DNA from: Parapedobacter lycopersici_A
Lineage (GTDB): Bacteria; Bacteroidota; Bacteroidia; Sphingobacteriales; Sphingobacteriaceae
NCBI RefSeq assembly: GCF_040395035.1
Contig: NZ_JBEBRB010000029.1
Coordinates: 1-31,216, forward strand
Direction: 5' to 3'
DNA length: 31,216 nucleotides
Position numbers and translations under genes: made by a program. The notes beneath the pieces were generated by a model that searched no databases, was not told where the DNA came from, and saw nothing but the letters and a program-made list of their open reading frames with translations. This document shows positions 1 to 8,062 of this stretch, piece by piece (the stretch's first letter is position 1; every line of letters begins with the position of its first letter).

Positions 1-84
1 ATAGGGATAGTGATGAGATGATGTAAAAATTTACCATTTTTGTCGTATGGCAAAACCCACGGCATATTACCTCTTCGCGGCACC

Positions 85-1005
85 ATGAAAGGCTTGGTCA
101 CCAAATCCACGGGAAGCTGGTATGATGTGCTGGCAGACGACGGTAGCGTTTACCAGTGCCGGATCAAGGGGAAATTCCGCACCAGGGACATTAAAACTAC
201 CAATCCGGTGGCAGTGGGCGACCGGGTAACCATTGCGCTCGAGCCTGAACAGTCAACCGCCGTGATTACGCAACTCCACGACCGTGAGAATTACATGATC
301 CGCAAGTCGGTGAACCTCTCCAAGCAGGCGCAGATCATTGCGGCCAATATAGACCAGGCGCTGCTCGTCGTAACCCTCGCCTCGCCATTTACCTCACTGG
401 GGTTTATTGACCGGTTTCTGGTGACCGCCGAGGCCTATGCGATTCCGGCTGGGTTAATTTTCAATAAACTGGACCTGTTCAGTGCGGAAGGCCTCGAGGT
501 GCTGCACGAATATGAAGCCATTTACAGTAACATTGGCTATTCCTGTTACGAGACCTCGGCGCTCGAAGGCACCAACCTGGACATCGTCAAGCAGGTGCTC
601 AAGGATAAAACGACATTGATATCCGGCCATTCGGGCGTCGGGAAATCCACCCTGATCAATGCACTCAATCCTGCGGCCGGCCAGCGTACCGCCGATATAT
701 CGGATTGGTCGGATAAGGGCCGGCATACAACCACGTTTGCTGAAATGATTCCGTTACCCTTCGGCGGGCAGCTGATCGATACGCCGGGGATTCGCGAATT
801 GGGTATCATTGATATTGAACAGCAGGAACTCGGCCACTTTTTTCCGGAAATGCGGGAATTGATGAACGACTGCCGTTTTAACGATTGCCGGCACATCAAT
901 GAGCCCGGCTGCGCCGTGCTGGCGGCGCTGGAAGAAGGAGCTATTGCACCCAGCCGTTACGAAAGTTACCTGAGTATTTACCACAAGCATGATACCCGGG
1001 GATAG
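85..1005 (+). CDS. rsgA: Ribosome small-subunit-dependent GTPase A (RsgA)
   Basis: Circularly permuted GTPase that acts late in 30S ribosomal subunit maturation. An N-terminal OB-fold-like segment (about residues 1-75) is followed by the permuted GTPase motifs in the expected order: G4 NKLD near residue 127, the P-loop GHSGVGKST near 181-189, and G3 DTPG near 232. The C-terminal zinc site has C263, C268, H270 and C276. At 306 residues it has the usual family length. The frame is open back to an ATG or earlier codon near 40, but homologues begin at the MKGLV methionine, so I chose the ATG at 85. No clear Shine-Dalgarno motif is present. It lies 24 bases before punA on the same strand and is probably co-transcribed with it. 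Confidence 0.96.
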   Translation: MKGLVTKSTGSWYDVLADDGSVYQCRIKGKFRTRDIKTTNPVAVGDRVTIALEPEQSTAVITQLHDRENYMIRKSVNLSKQAQIIAANIDQALLVVTLASPFTSLGFIDRFLVTAEAYAIPAGLIFNKLDLFSAEGLEVLHEYEAIYSNIGYSCYETSALEGTNLDIVKQVLKDKTTLISGHSGVGKSTLINALNPAAGQRTADISDWSDKGRHTTTFAEMIPLPFGGQLIDTPGIRELGIIDIEQQELGHFFPEMRELMNDCRFNDCRHINEPGCAVLAALEEGAIAPSRYESYLSIYHKHDTRG

Positions 1006-1029
1006 GCACGTTTATACAACACATCCGGT

Positions 1030-1845
1030 ATGTACCATTTAGTAGAAGAAACCACGGCGTTTATCCGGCAGCGGATCGCCGATTTTGAACCCGAATTCGG
1101 AATTATTCTGGGCACAGGCCTGGGCAGGCTGGTCGACGAAATCGACATCAGCCACCGGCTGATGTATTCCAACATTCCTAATTTCCCCATTTCCACGGTT
1201 GAATTCCATACCGGCCGGCTTATTTTCGGCGTGCTCAACGGCCGGCGTGTAGTAGCTATGCAGGGGCGTCTTCACTATTACGAGGGTTACAGCATGCAGC
1301 AGATCACATTCCCGGTCCGGGTCATGAAAGCACTGGGCATCCGGAAGCTGTTTGTGTCGAACGCGTCCGGCTCGCTTAACCCGGCGATCCTGAAGGGCGA
1401 CCTGGCGATTATTGATGACCACATCAACCTGCTGCCCGACAACCCGCTCCGGGGAAGTAATGATGAGCGGTTCGGTCCCCGTTTTCCCGATATGAGCCGG
1501 CCTTATTCGCCGGAACTTAGTGAGCAGGGGCTGGCTATCGCCCGTCAGCACCAGCTACGCGTACACCGGTCGGTTTATGTGGCTACTCCCGGACCCAACC
1601 TGGAAACACGGGCCGAATACCGGTACATGCGGCTGATCGGAGGCGATGTTGTGGGGATGAGTACCGTCCCCGAGGTGATTGTCGCCAACCATATGCAACT
1701 GCCCGTTTTCGCCATCTCGGTCGTTACCGACGAGGGTTTCCACGAAACCCTCCAGCCGGTATCACTGGCGGAAATTGTGGAGGTAGCGGCCGCAGCCGAA
1801 CCGAAGATGACACTAATATTGAAAGAATTGGTAGCTTTGCAGTGA
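1030..1845 (+). CDS. punA: Purine-nucleoside phosphorylase, trimeric PNP/MTAP family
   Basis: Cytoplasmic enzyme of purine salvage that cleaves purine (deoxy)nucleosides with phosphate to free base and (deoxy)ribose-1-phosphate. The 271 residues carry the family landmarks: the phosphate-binding GTGLG loop near 28-32, the GRLHYYEGY motif near 79-87, TPGPNLETRAE, GMSTVPEV and a C-terminal SVVTDEG stretch. Length and motifs fit the trimeric inosine/guanosine-type PNP rather than the hexameric DeoD type. Its stop codon overlaps the next gene's ATG (TGATG at 1843-1847), so translation of the two is likely coupled. In related Bacteroidota a PNP gene next to an outer-membrane porin is a recurring arrangement, as I remember it. 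Confidence 0.95.
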   Translation: MYHLVEETTAFIRQRIADFEPEFGIILGTGLGRLVDEIDISHRLMYSNIPNFPISTVEFHTGRLIFGVLNGRRVVAMQGRLHYYEGYSMQQITFPVRVMKALGIRKLFVSNASGSLNPAILKGDLAIIDDHINLLPDNPLRGSNDERFGPRFPDMSRPYSPELSEQGLAIARQHQLRVHRSVYVATPGPNLETRAEYRYMRLIGGDVVGMSTVPEVIVANHMQLPVFAISVVTDEGFHETLQPVSLAEIVEVAAAAEPKMTLILKELVALQ

Positions 1846-3836
1846 TGAAATCAGTCCGCGGTGTCCTACTGTTTCTGGGTTTTTTTTTCGCAGCCGTGAC
1901 GCTGCTGCACGCTCAGGTAGAAGAAGAGTGGAGCAGCGCCCTGGATTCTGCGCGGGCTGCTGAGGATAACAAGGAAGATAGCGTCATCTATTCCGCGCGG
2001 TACGTGCGTTATACCACGCTGGCCATGATGAACCGGGGGACATACACCTACCAGATTGATACACTCCATAAAAATTTCCAATACTACAATCCGCAGAATC
2101 AGCCGAGAAACCCAAGCATTCATTTGGGCAGTTATGGCCTGGCCACGCGCGATCTGCTTTTCGTACCCGATAAAGCCATCGGATTCCAACCGGGTTTCCA
2201 TAGCCTGGAGCGGTTTCTTTATCAGCCCGACTCTGTAAAATATTACCGGGCACGGGCACCTTTTTCGGAACTGTATAATGTCGGTTTCTTTTTTGACGAC
2301 CAGGTTTTACGGGCCAAGGTCACCCAGAACATCAACCCGTCACTCAATGTCGGGGGCGAGTTCCATGCCGCCCGGGCCGACGGCTATTACGCCAACCAGC
2401 GGTACAACGACCTGAAGTCGGCCCTGTTTGCCTGGTATGAATCACCGGGCCACCGCTATAATTTATTGGCTAATGCCGTATTTAACCGACTGATGTCCAC
2501 GGAAAACGGATCGATCCTGAAAGACACGGTGTTCCGCGATGGCGAACGCCCTTCCAGCGAGGACGAATCGACACGATTGCGGGCCACGCGCGACGACCGG
2601 CCGCGGCATACCTGGCGCGACCAGAATATTTTTATCCGGCAGAGCCTGTTTGTGGGGCGGCTGGACACCATCAATGCCGGCGAGCCCGAACAGCAGATAC
2701 TGCCGACCAACAGCATGTGGCACAGCTTTCGCCTGCGTTCGCGCAGTTTTGAATTCTTTAAAAACGAGGAAGATGTTTACGGTGCTTTTCCGTTTGGCGA
2801 AAGTGTGTTGACGCAGGACACCACGCGGCTGACCACCATTACCAACGATTTTGGCTACCGCTTTTACCTGCGGGGCAGCTCGCTGTCGTTTGTTAAGAAC
2901 GAGGTACGGCTCGACGTGGGCTACCGGCACGACATGCACTGGTACCGCGACCGTGGTTACAGCGCCTTTTTGCAGAACAGTACATTGAAGGCGGGTATCG
3001 GTTACCGGTTCAGTGACCGTGTGAGCATTACCGGCGACCTGAATCAGATTGTACAAGGGCAGAATTTCGGCGATTACCTGTATGAGGCGGAAGCCGATTT
3101 CCTGCTGAGCAAAACCATCGGACGGATAAAGCTGGGCGCCTATACCCAGAATAAATCGCCGGAACGGGTTTATGAGCGGGTAAATTACACCTACCACCAA
3201 TGGGACCGCAGCTTTGAAAAAACAAAAACAACCAGTTTCTCCTTTGCCTATGAAAACGATGCGATCGGTTTTTCGGGTAAGGCTGCATATTTTTTGATTG
3301 CCAATCACCTTTACTTCCGGGAAGTGGCCAATGAGGCAAATGACCCGCGGCTGTTCCGCGTCATCGAGCCCGCACAGCTGGATAACAGCATCAACTTATT
3401 ACAGTTATCCGTGGGACAGAACTTCCGCTTTGGCGGTTTTCATTTTGATAACTACGCGGTGTACCAGAAATCGGACTATAATGCGGTACTTGCCATCCCC
3501 GAGCTGTATACCTGGCATAGCTTTTACTACAACGGGAAGCTGTACAAGGTAGTCGATTTCAACCTGGGTTTTGATGTGCGGTTCAACACACCGTTCCGTA
3601 CCCCGTCGTACGCCATTAACGTCGGACAGTTTTACAATGATAACGTAGGGATTGAGTTTTCCACCTATCCCATTGTCGATGTCTGGGCGACGGCTACACT
3701 CAAGCGGGCCAACCTGTTCCTCAGTTATAATTTTGCCAATCAGCACGTCTGGCCGGTAGGTTATTATACCGTGCGCCGGTACCCCATGAACAACGCCAAC
3801 CTGCGGGTGGGAATTTCATGGAAATTTTACGATTAA
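1845..3836 (+). CDS. Putative outer-membrane porin (Porin_10-like beta-barrel)
   Basis: A 663-residue secreted protein with a typical Sec signal peptide: basic start, a hydrophobic run of Leu/Phe/Ala, then an LHAQ cleavage region near residue 25. The remainder is rich in aromatic residues and alternating polar/apolar strands (for example YRFYLRGSSLSF and VRLDVGYRHDMHW) and ends in an aromatic-containing strand (GISWKFYD). This is the pattern of a large outer-membrane beta-barrel. It matches the Bacteroidota family usually annotated 'putative porin'. The substrate is unknown. A GTG at 1842 is in frame, but the ATG at 1845 gives the classic TGATG overlap with punA and is preferred. Last gene of the rsgA-punA-porin operon, converging on 3903. 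Confidence 0.85.
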   Translation: MKSVRGVLLFLGFFFAAVTLLHAQVEEEWSSALDSARAAEDNKEDSVIYSARYVRYTTLAMMNRGTYTYQIDTLHKNFQYYNPQNQPRNPSIHLGSYGLATRDLLFVPDKAIGFQPGFHSLERFLYQPDSVKYYRARAPFSELYNVGFFFDDQVLRAKVTQNINPSLNVGGEFHAARADGYYANQRYNDLKSALFAWYESPGHRYNLLANAVFNRLMSTENGSILKDTVFRDGERPSSEDESTRLRATRDDRPRHTWRDQNIFIRQSLFVGRLDTINAGEPEQQILPTNSMWHSFRLRSRSFEFFKNEEDVYGAFPFGESVLTQDTTRLTTITNDFGYRFYLRGSSLSFVKNEVRLDVGYRHDMHWYRDRGYSAFLQNSTLKAGIGYRFSDRVSITGDLNQIVQGQNFGDYLYEAEADFLLSKTIGRIKLGAYTQNKSPERVYERVNYTYHQWDRSFEKTKTTSFSFAYENDAIGFSGKAAYFLIANHLYFREVANEANDPRLFRVIEPAQLDNSINLLQLSVGQNFRFGGFHFDNYAVYQKSDYNAVLAIPELYTWHSFYYNGKLYKVVDFNLGFDVRFNTPFRTPSYAINVGQFYNDNVGIEFSTYPIVDVWATATLKRANLFLSYNFANQHVWPVGYYTVRRYPMNNANLRVGISWKFYD

Positions 3837-3902
3837 TACAGGAATGCTGCGGTTTCGTTTCCGGCGTGTTTAAACCGGAGAGAACGGGAATGGAGATTGG
3901 GA

Positions 3903-4367
3903 TTACGACCGGTAATCAGCCGGCACAAGCTCCCCTTTTTCGTTTCGGAGATGGGTTTCAGCCCCCGGCACGATATCCGTATTCTGTGCCGACACACATA
4001 GCCAGTGATCGCCGTGTTTCCGCACCACAAATAAGAACAGGTTATTCCGTATACTTGCCGCTGCCTGTGCTTTGGGCGTTTGGCCCGTCAGTCGCATCCG
4101 GGCATGCACCACCGCATGGCTATCGCCCAAAGGCTTCGTCTTGACCCTGCCGATTTTCAGGGTCGATTCGTTGAAGATAACCCGTAAACCATAGTCATGC
4201 GCTTTTTGGATGTCCGACCGGTTTTCCCACCAGATGCCCACCACGTTAATGAAATCAGCTTCTTCCTCAAATAATGAGGCAAGCCAGTCCGCACGCCGGG
4301 CGTTCCAGGCTTCGGTGAACAGCCTGGGGATGTCTTCGGGGGTTTTGGCTTGCGTGAGTTGATCCAT
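3903..4367 (-). CDS. SnoaL-like/DUF4440 (SgcJ/EcaC-type) protein
   Basis: A 154-residue protein of the NTF2-like fold, a small alpha+beta cone found in SnoaL cyclases, ketosteroid isomerases and many proteins of unknown role. The opening resembles SgcJ/EcaC family proteins: a helix (PEDIPRLFTEAWNARRADWLASLF) followed by FINVVGIWWENRSDIQKAHD. Later come HAVVHARMRLTG and LFLFVVRKHGDHWLCVSAQNTD, the paired strands that close the fold. No signal peptide is present. No catalytic residues can be assigned with confidence and the ligand is unknown. It starts 11 bases after the TfoX-like gene and probably forms an operon with it. Confidence 0.8.
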   Translation of the reverse strand: MDQLTQAKTPEDIPRLFTEAWNARRADWLASLFEEEADFINVVGIWWENRSDIQKAHDYGLRVIFNESTLKIGRVKTKPLGDSHAVVHARMRLTGQTPKAQAAASIRNNLFLFVVRKHGDHWLCVSAQNTDIVPGAETHLRNEKGELVPADYRS

Positions 4368-4378
4368 TTGTTGGCCCT

Positions 4379-4726
4379 TTACCGGTGACGCCGGGATACC
4401 TTGGCCCGGTCATTAAATGACAGGCAGCACTCCAGCCAATACGCAAAATCGGCTGGCCGGTTGTATCCGTCGGGACTGACATAGCAATAGCCCGGCAGGC
4501 TCTTGCCCTTCATCACCACGGGATGGTACCCCGGGCGTTTGGAGATCGTCGGCAGGGTATCCGGATCAAAACGGCACATCAGGTTATTGTCGCTCACGTT
4601 GATGCACATTTTTCCATTAACGAGAAACGCCAGTCCACCGAACATTTTCTTTTCTTCAAGAACCAGGCCGGTGATACCTGTCAAATAGGCCCTTACTTTT
4701 TCCGCTAATGCCGTATCGTATGCCAT
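4379..4726 (-). CDS. TfoX/Sxy N-terminal domain protein
   Basis: A 115-residue protein with the TfoX/Sxy N-terminal signature: an N-terminal helix (MAYDTALAEKVRAYL), then EEKKMFGGLAFLVNGKMCINV, FRFDPD-like CRFDPDTLP, and a C-terminal SPDGYNRPADFAYWLE region. Single-domain proteins like this are common and are generally not the competence regulator itself, so a role in DNA uptake should not be assumed. The frame is open upstream to 4789 with a GTG/ATG alternative, but homologues begin MAYD, which sets the start at 4726. It follows cox1 by 62 bases and precedes the SnoaL-like gene by 11, so all three may be one transcript. Confidence 0.85.
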   Translation of the reverse strand: MAYDTALAEKVRAYLTGITGLVLEEKKMFGGLAFLVNGKMCINVSDNNLMCRFDPDTLPTISKRPGYHPVVMKGKSLPGYCYVSPDGYNRPADFAYWLECCLSFNDRAKVSRRHR

Positions 4727-4788
4727 ATGGGATATAATACCATAAAGATGGTAATTTTTACAGCATTCTCCAAACGGATTGCACCGCA

Positions 4789-6675
4789 CTATGTTTCATT
4801 GGCCTGGCCCTCACGTTGGCGGGCGGCCTCCCATTCCCGCTGGTAACGTTCCCCTTCCGGGTTGCCGTCGAAATCGTGCGGCAGGTTGGATTCCATGGTC
4901 TGTGAAAAAGGAACCGTCTGGCAGATAAAGTCCGCATGATGCCCGGGTTTGCTGTAGTCATATGGCCAGCGGTAAACCGTGGGCAACTCTGCCGGCCAGT
5001 TTCCGTGGATATGCTCCACGGGGGTGGTCCACTCCAGCGTATTGGCCTGCCAGGGGTTCTGCCCGACCTTCTTTCCGTAAAATGCAGAATAAATGTAATT
5101 GAACAGAAAGGCTACCTGCGCGAAGCCGGCGATGATGGCCGACCAGGATATGAACACATTGACCGACAGCCAGTGTTCCATGGACGGAAATTCCGTAAAG
5201 GCATAGTACCGCCGGGGGACGCCATCGATCCCCATGAAGTGCATCGGGAAAAATACGAAGTAGGCGCAGACAAACGTCACCCAGAAATGCAGGTAACCAA
5301 GTTTTTCATCCATCATTCGCCCATACATTTTCGGAAACCAATGATAAACACCGGCAAGCATGCCGAAAACAGAGGCTGATCCCATAACCAGGTGGAAATG
5401 CGCAACAACAAAATACGTGTCGTGCAGGCCGATATCCAGGGTGGAATTCCCCAGGTAGATGCCCGTCAATCCGCCGGAAATCAGGAAGGATACGAAGCCG
5501 AGGGCGAACAGCAGCGGGGGCGTAAACCGGATGCTTCCCCGCCACAGTGTTGCCAGGTAGTTGAACGTCTTGATGGCTGACGGCACCGCGATGATCAGGG
5601 TGGTTACCATGAACACGCCCCCCAGGAACGGATTCATCCCCGACACGAACATGTGGTGGCCCCATACCAGAAATGACAGCACGACGATGCCCATCAGGGA
5701 ATACACCATGGCGTGGTACCCGAAGATCGGTTTACGGGAGTGGACGGACATCACCTCCGAAACAATGCCGAAGGCGGGCAGGATCGCGATATAAACCTCC
5801 GGGTGACCCAGGAACCAGAACAGGTGTTCCCAAAGGATGGGGTTGCCTCCTTCATTGGGCAGGATCTTCCCCTGGATAACCAGGTCGCTGAGGTAAAAGC
5901 TCGTTCCGAAGCTGCGGTCGAAAATCAGTAGCACCAGACCTGCCACCAGCACGGGGAAGGTGAGCAACCCCAGTACAGCGGTCAGGAAAAGCCCCCATAC
6001 CGTTAACGGCATTTTCCAGAAATCCATGCCACGTGTCCGGAGGTTGAGCACCGTGCTGATGTAGTTGATGGAGCCCAAAACCGATGAAGTTACAAATAGG
6101 ATGACGCTGGCCAGCCACAGGGTCATGCCCAGCCCGGACCCGGGGATGGCCCCGGGGACGGCCGAAAGCGGCGGATAGACCGTCCATCCGGCACTGGCCG
6201 GACCCGTTTCGATGAAGAGGGACGACATCAGCACCACGCACGACGCAAAAAAGAACCAGTATGAAAGCATATTCATAAAAGGGGACGCCATATCCCGCGC
6301 ACCCACCTGCAGCGGAATGAGCAGGTTAGCAAAAGTGCCGCTCAGTCCGGCAGTAAGTACAAAAAACACCATAATGGTGCCGTGTATGGTAATCAGCGCG
6401 AGGTAGAAGTCGGGGTTGATCCGACCGCCCTCGGCCCATTTCCCGAGGAATAGCTCCAGTATGGGAAATTCCCGGTCCGGCCAGCCGAGCTGGATGCGAA
6501 ACAGGATGGATAGCAACAGGGCCACAAACGCCATGGTGATGGACGTAACCAGGAACTGCTTGGCGATCATTTTATGGTCGGTGCTGAAAATATACCGGGA
6601 AATGAAACTTTCCCGGTGATGGCCGGAATGCCGGTCGTGGGTACCGTCGGTATCCGAATGAACTAATGTTGCCAT
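4789..6675 (-). CDS. ctaD: Cytochrome c oxidase subunit I (A-type heme-copper oxidase), stand-alone gene
   Basis: Catalytic subunit of an aerobic terminal oxidase that reduces O2 to water and pumps protons across the inner membrane. It is 628 residues from the ATG at 6675 and has about 12 hydrophobic segments. All metal and heme ligands are visible: H98 and H428 (low-spin heme), H291 with Y295 in GHPEVY (CuB and the cross-linked Tyr, with Glu293 as in A1-type oxidases), H340/H341 (CuB) and H426 (high-spin heme). A GTG at 6696 would add seven residues, but homologues start at MAT. No subunit II, III or heme-synthesis gene lies nearby, which is unusual. It faces a Cys-rich Crp/Fnr gene across an AT-rich palindromic region. 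Confidence 0.96.
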   Translation of the reverse strand: MATLVHSDTDGTHDRHSGHHRESFISRYIFSTDHKMIAKQFLVTSITMAFVALLLSILFRIQLGWPDREFPILELFLGKWAEGGRINPDFYLALITIHGTIMVFFVLTAGLSGTFANLLIPLQVGARDMASPFMNMLSYWFFFASCVVLMSSLFIETGPASAGWTVYPPLSAVPGAIPGSGLGMTLWLASVILFVTSSVLGSINYISTVLNLRTRGMDFWKMPLTVWGLFLTAVLGLLTFPVLVAGLVLLIFDRSFGTSFYLSDLVIQGKILPNEGGNPILWEHLFWFLGHPEVYIAILPAFGIVSEVMSVHSRKPIFGYHAMVYSLMGIVVLSFLVWGHHMFVSGMNPFLGGVFMVTTLIIAVPSAIKTFNYLATLWRGSIRFTPPLLFALGFVSFLISGGLTGIYLGNSTLDIGLHDTYFVVAHFHLVMGSASVFGMLAGVYHWFPKMYGRMMDEKLGYLHFWVTFVCAYFVFFPMHFMGIDGVPRRYYAFTEFPSMEHWLSVNVFISWSAIIAGFAQVAFLFNYIYSAFYGKKVGQNPWQANTLEWTTPVEHIHGNWPAELPTVYRWPYDYSKPGHHADFICQTVPFSQTMESNLPHDFDGNPEGERYQREWEAARQREGQANET

Positions 6676-6723
6676 GGTATCGAATTTAACGTTCACGAAT
6701 GGACGGAAGTCGTCGCAGGTTCC

Positions 6724-6740
6724 CGGAGACCTCTGCTCCG
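6724..6740. promoter_or_regulatory. Small hairpin in the GC-rich leader of cox1
   Basis: Arms CGGAG (6724-6728) and CTCCG (6736-6740) enclose a 7-base loop about 50 bases upstream of the cox1 start. It sits in a GC-rich stretch (about 6697-6780) that contrasts sharply with the AT-rich DNA beyond 6785. It could fold in the 5' leader RNA. A function is not shown. Confidence 0.25.
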
Positions 6741-6805
6741 CTGTGGCCAGGGTCGTAGGGTGATTCCCGGGCTTCCGTGGGTAAAATTATAAAAAACATT
6801 TTATA

Positions 6806-6870
6806 TTGTACAAATAATATATTTTACCATTCAATATATATATTGATTTATATTTTTATTGTTTGTACAA
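6806..6870. promoter_or_regulatory. Three evenly spaced palindromes in the divergent cox1/crp region
   Basis: The AT-rich divergent region holds a perfect 16-base palindrome, TCAATATATATATTGA (6831-6846), flanked by two identical palindromes TTGTACAA at 6806-6813 and 6863-6870. The centres lie 29 and 28 bases either side of the middle one, close to 3 helical turns. Such symmetry between a regulator and the gene it faces suggests an operator array, possibly for the Crp/Fnr protein itself. The sites are not perfect FNR or CRP consensus, so the binding protein is inferred. Confidence 0.5.
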
Positions 6871-6930
6871 TGTTTTTCAAAATAGTTCAATCGCGGTTTA
6901 TCCCACAGAATTTTCGTACTATTGCGGTAT

Positions 6931-7626
6931 ATGAAGCAAAACCATCCTTCGTGTAACCTCAGCGATTGTATCTTGTGCAGGCTCTGCCTGCCCGACTGGA
7001 TTCCGGCAGTGGAGCTTAACCGGAAAGTCATCCTGCTCCGGAAGGGGCAGCAGGCTTTTACCGAAGGCGATGTGGTGAAGGGTATTTATTTCATCTACTC
7101 CGGGGTAATGAAAGTCCACCAGCGCTGGGATCATGAAAAGGAGCTGATTGTGCGGTTTGCGCGCCGTGGCGATATAGTGGGTCACCTGGGGTTGGGCAAG
7201 GAGGCGCGCTACCCCGTTTCGGCGACAGCCCTTGAACCTACGAGTGTGTGCTACCTGGAAATGCCTTTCTTTGAAAGCACCTTAAAAGTAAACCCCGAGC
7301 TTACCTATGCGCTGATGCGTTTTCTGGCTAACGACCTGCAGGAAGCACACCGGGCCATGCGTAACCTGGCACATATGCCCGTTAAGCCGCGCATTGCACA
7401 GGCATTACTAACCCTCAAAAACCAATTCGGCACCAATAACGTGGGCTTTCTGGACTTCGCCATTACCCGGCAGGATATCGCATCCTTCGCGGGGACAACC
7501 TATGAAACGCTTTTTAAAGTATTGAATGAGCTCAACACTGGCGGGCTTATCCAGCTGAACGGCAGGGATATCGCCATTCGTGATGAGGCGGGTCTTGCAG
7601 CCATCGTTGATCCGGGTGGGCGTTGA
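6931..7626 (+). CDS. Crp/Fnr family regulator with N-terminal cysteine cluster
   Basis: Transcription regulator with an N-terminal cyclic-nucleotide-binding-type beta-barrel (about residues 30-145; GQQAFTEGDVVKGIYFIYSGVMKVH) and a C-terminal winged helix with the recognition region TRQDIASFAGTTYETLFKVLNEL near 170-195. The N-terminus carries C8, C13, C16 and C19, and C107 lies inside the barrel. This recalls FNR, where N-terminal cysteines plus one internal cysteine hold an oxygen-labile [4Fe-4S] cluster, although the spacing differs. It is also the pattern of a Bacteroidota subfamily I recognise (C-x2-C-x2-C then LPxW). A TTG at 6922 is in frame; the ATG at 6931 is preferred. Divergent from the stand-alone oxidase subunit gene, a likely target. 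Confidence 0.9.
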   Translation: MKQNHPSCNLSDCILCRLCLPDWIPAVELNRKVILLRKGQQAFTEGDVVKGIYFIYSGVMKVHQRWDHEKELIVRFARRGDIVGHLGLGKEARYPVSATALEPTSVCYLEMPFFESTLKVNPELTYALMRFLANDLQEAHRAMRNLAHMPVKPRIAQALLTLKNQFGTNNVGFLDFAITRQDIASFAGTTYETLFKVLNELNTGGLIQLNGRDIAIRDEAGLAAIVDPGGR

Positions 7627-7714
7627 TGGCGGAATGATTTGTACCACTTAAATCCTTGAGGAAATGCAGCCTCGCATATAGGAACCCGTTGTGCTTTGAG
7701 GCTGGGCTATAAAC

Positions 7715-7745
7715 AAAAAGCCCCACATTGGTGTGAGGCTTTTTT
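7715..7745. terminator. Bidirectional intrinsic terminator between crp and tRNA-Val
   Basis: An 8-base outer stem (AAAAAGCC 7715-7722 with GGCTTTTT 7737-7744), one mismatch, a 4-base inner stem and a 4-base loop, with T-runs in both reading directions. It lies between the converging Crp-family gene and tRNA-Val and can terminate both. Confidence 0.8.
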
Positions 7746-7747
7746 AG

Positions 7748-7822
7748 TGGGAGATACTGGGTTCGAACCAGTGACCCCCTGCTTGTAAGGCAGGTGCTCT
7801 GAACCAGCTGAGCTAATCTCCC
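7748..7822 (-). tRNA. tRNA-Val (anticodon UAC)
   Basis: Read on the minus strand, a full cloverleaf is present. The acceptor stem is GGGAGAT/ATCTCCC (7816-7822 with 7749-7755), followed by a D arm with GCTC/GAGC. The anticodon arm is CCTGC/GCAGG around loop CTTACAA, giving anticodon TAC, and the T arm is ACTGG/CCAGT around TTCGAAC. The discriminator base is A (7748). CCA is not encoded, as usual in this phylum. 75 nucleotides. Confidence 0.96.
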
Positions 7823-7837
7823 TTTCTTTTGGGACTG

Positions 7838-7845
7838 CAAATATA
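7838..7845 (-). promoter_or_regulatory. -7 promoter element of tRNA-Val
   Basis: On the minus strand the bases read TATATTTG, a perfect match to the Bacteroidota -7 consensus TAnnTTTG. It lies 16 bases from the mature tRNA 5' end, which leaves a short leader of about 8 bases. A convincing -33 element at standard spacing was not found. Confidence 0.6.
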
Positions 7846-8034
7846 GCGCAGATTGCGAACAATAAAAATTTATTTTTTATTTTTTTATGCAGCGGGTTCC
7901 CGACCGCAGATCCTGCTCAGCGAGCCTCCGCTCTTCTGACCCGCGTTGAAACAAACAGGACTGAGTAAAATGGTTAGGTGTGGTTTTTCATCTGAGATTT
8001 GAATTTGCGAATAAAGCATTCAGAATAAGTTAAA

Positions 8035-8047
8035 TTCGGAATCCGAA
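8035..8047. promoter_or_regulatory. Inverted repeat just upstream of the XRE-DUF4870 gene
   Basis: TTCGG-AAT-CCGAA, perfect 5-base arms, ends 15 bases before the ATG at 8063. It is followed at once by TATCTTTA (8051-8058), one base off the TAnnTTTG -7 element. A site touching the promoter of a helix-turn-helix gene is a natural candidate for autoregulation. If this -7 element is used, the mRNA would be nearly leaderless. Confidence 0.35.
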
Positions 8048-8062
8048 GATTATCTTTACTCA

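Noticed and set aside
4379..4726. Calling the TfoX-N protein a competence regulator
   Set aside because: Only the N-terminal domain is present, and stand-alone domains of this type are not linked to competence in Bacteroidota. No competence gene is nearby.
7892..7944. GC-rich block with outer repeat GCGGGT/ACCCGC next to a T-rich run, considered as a small RNA
   Set aside because: The T-run lies on the wrong side for termination in either direction and inner pairing is poor.
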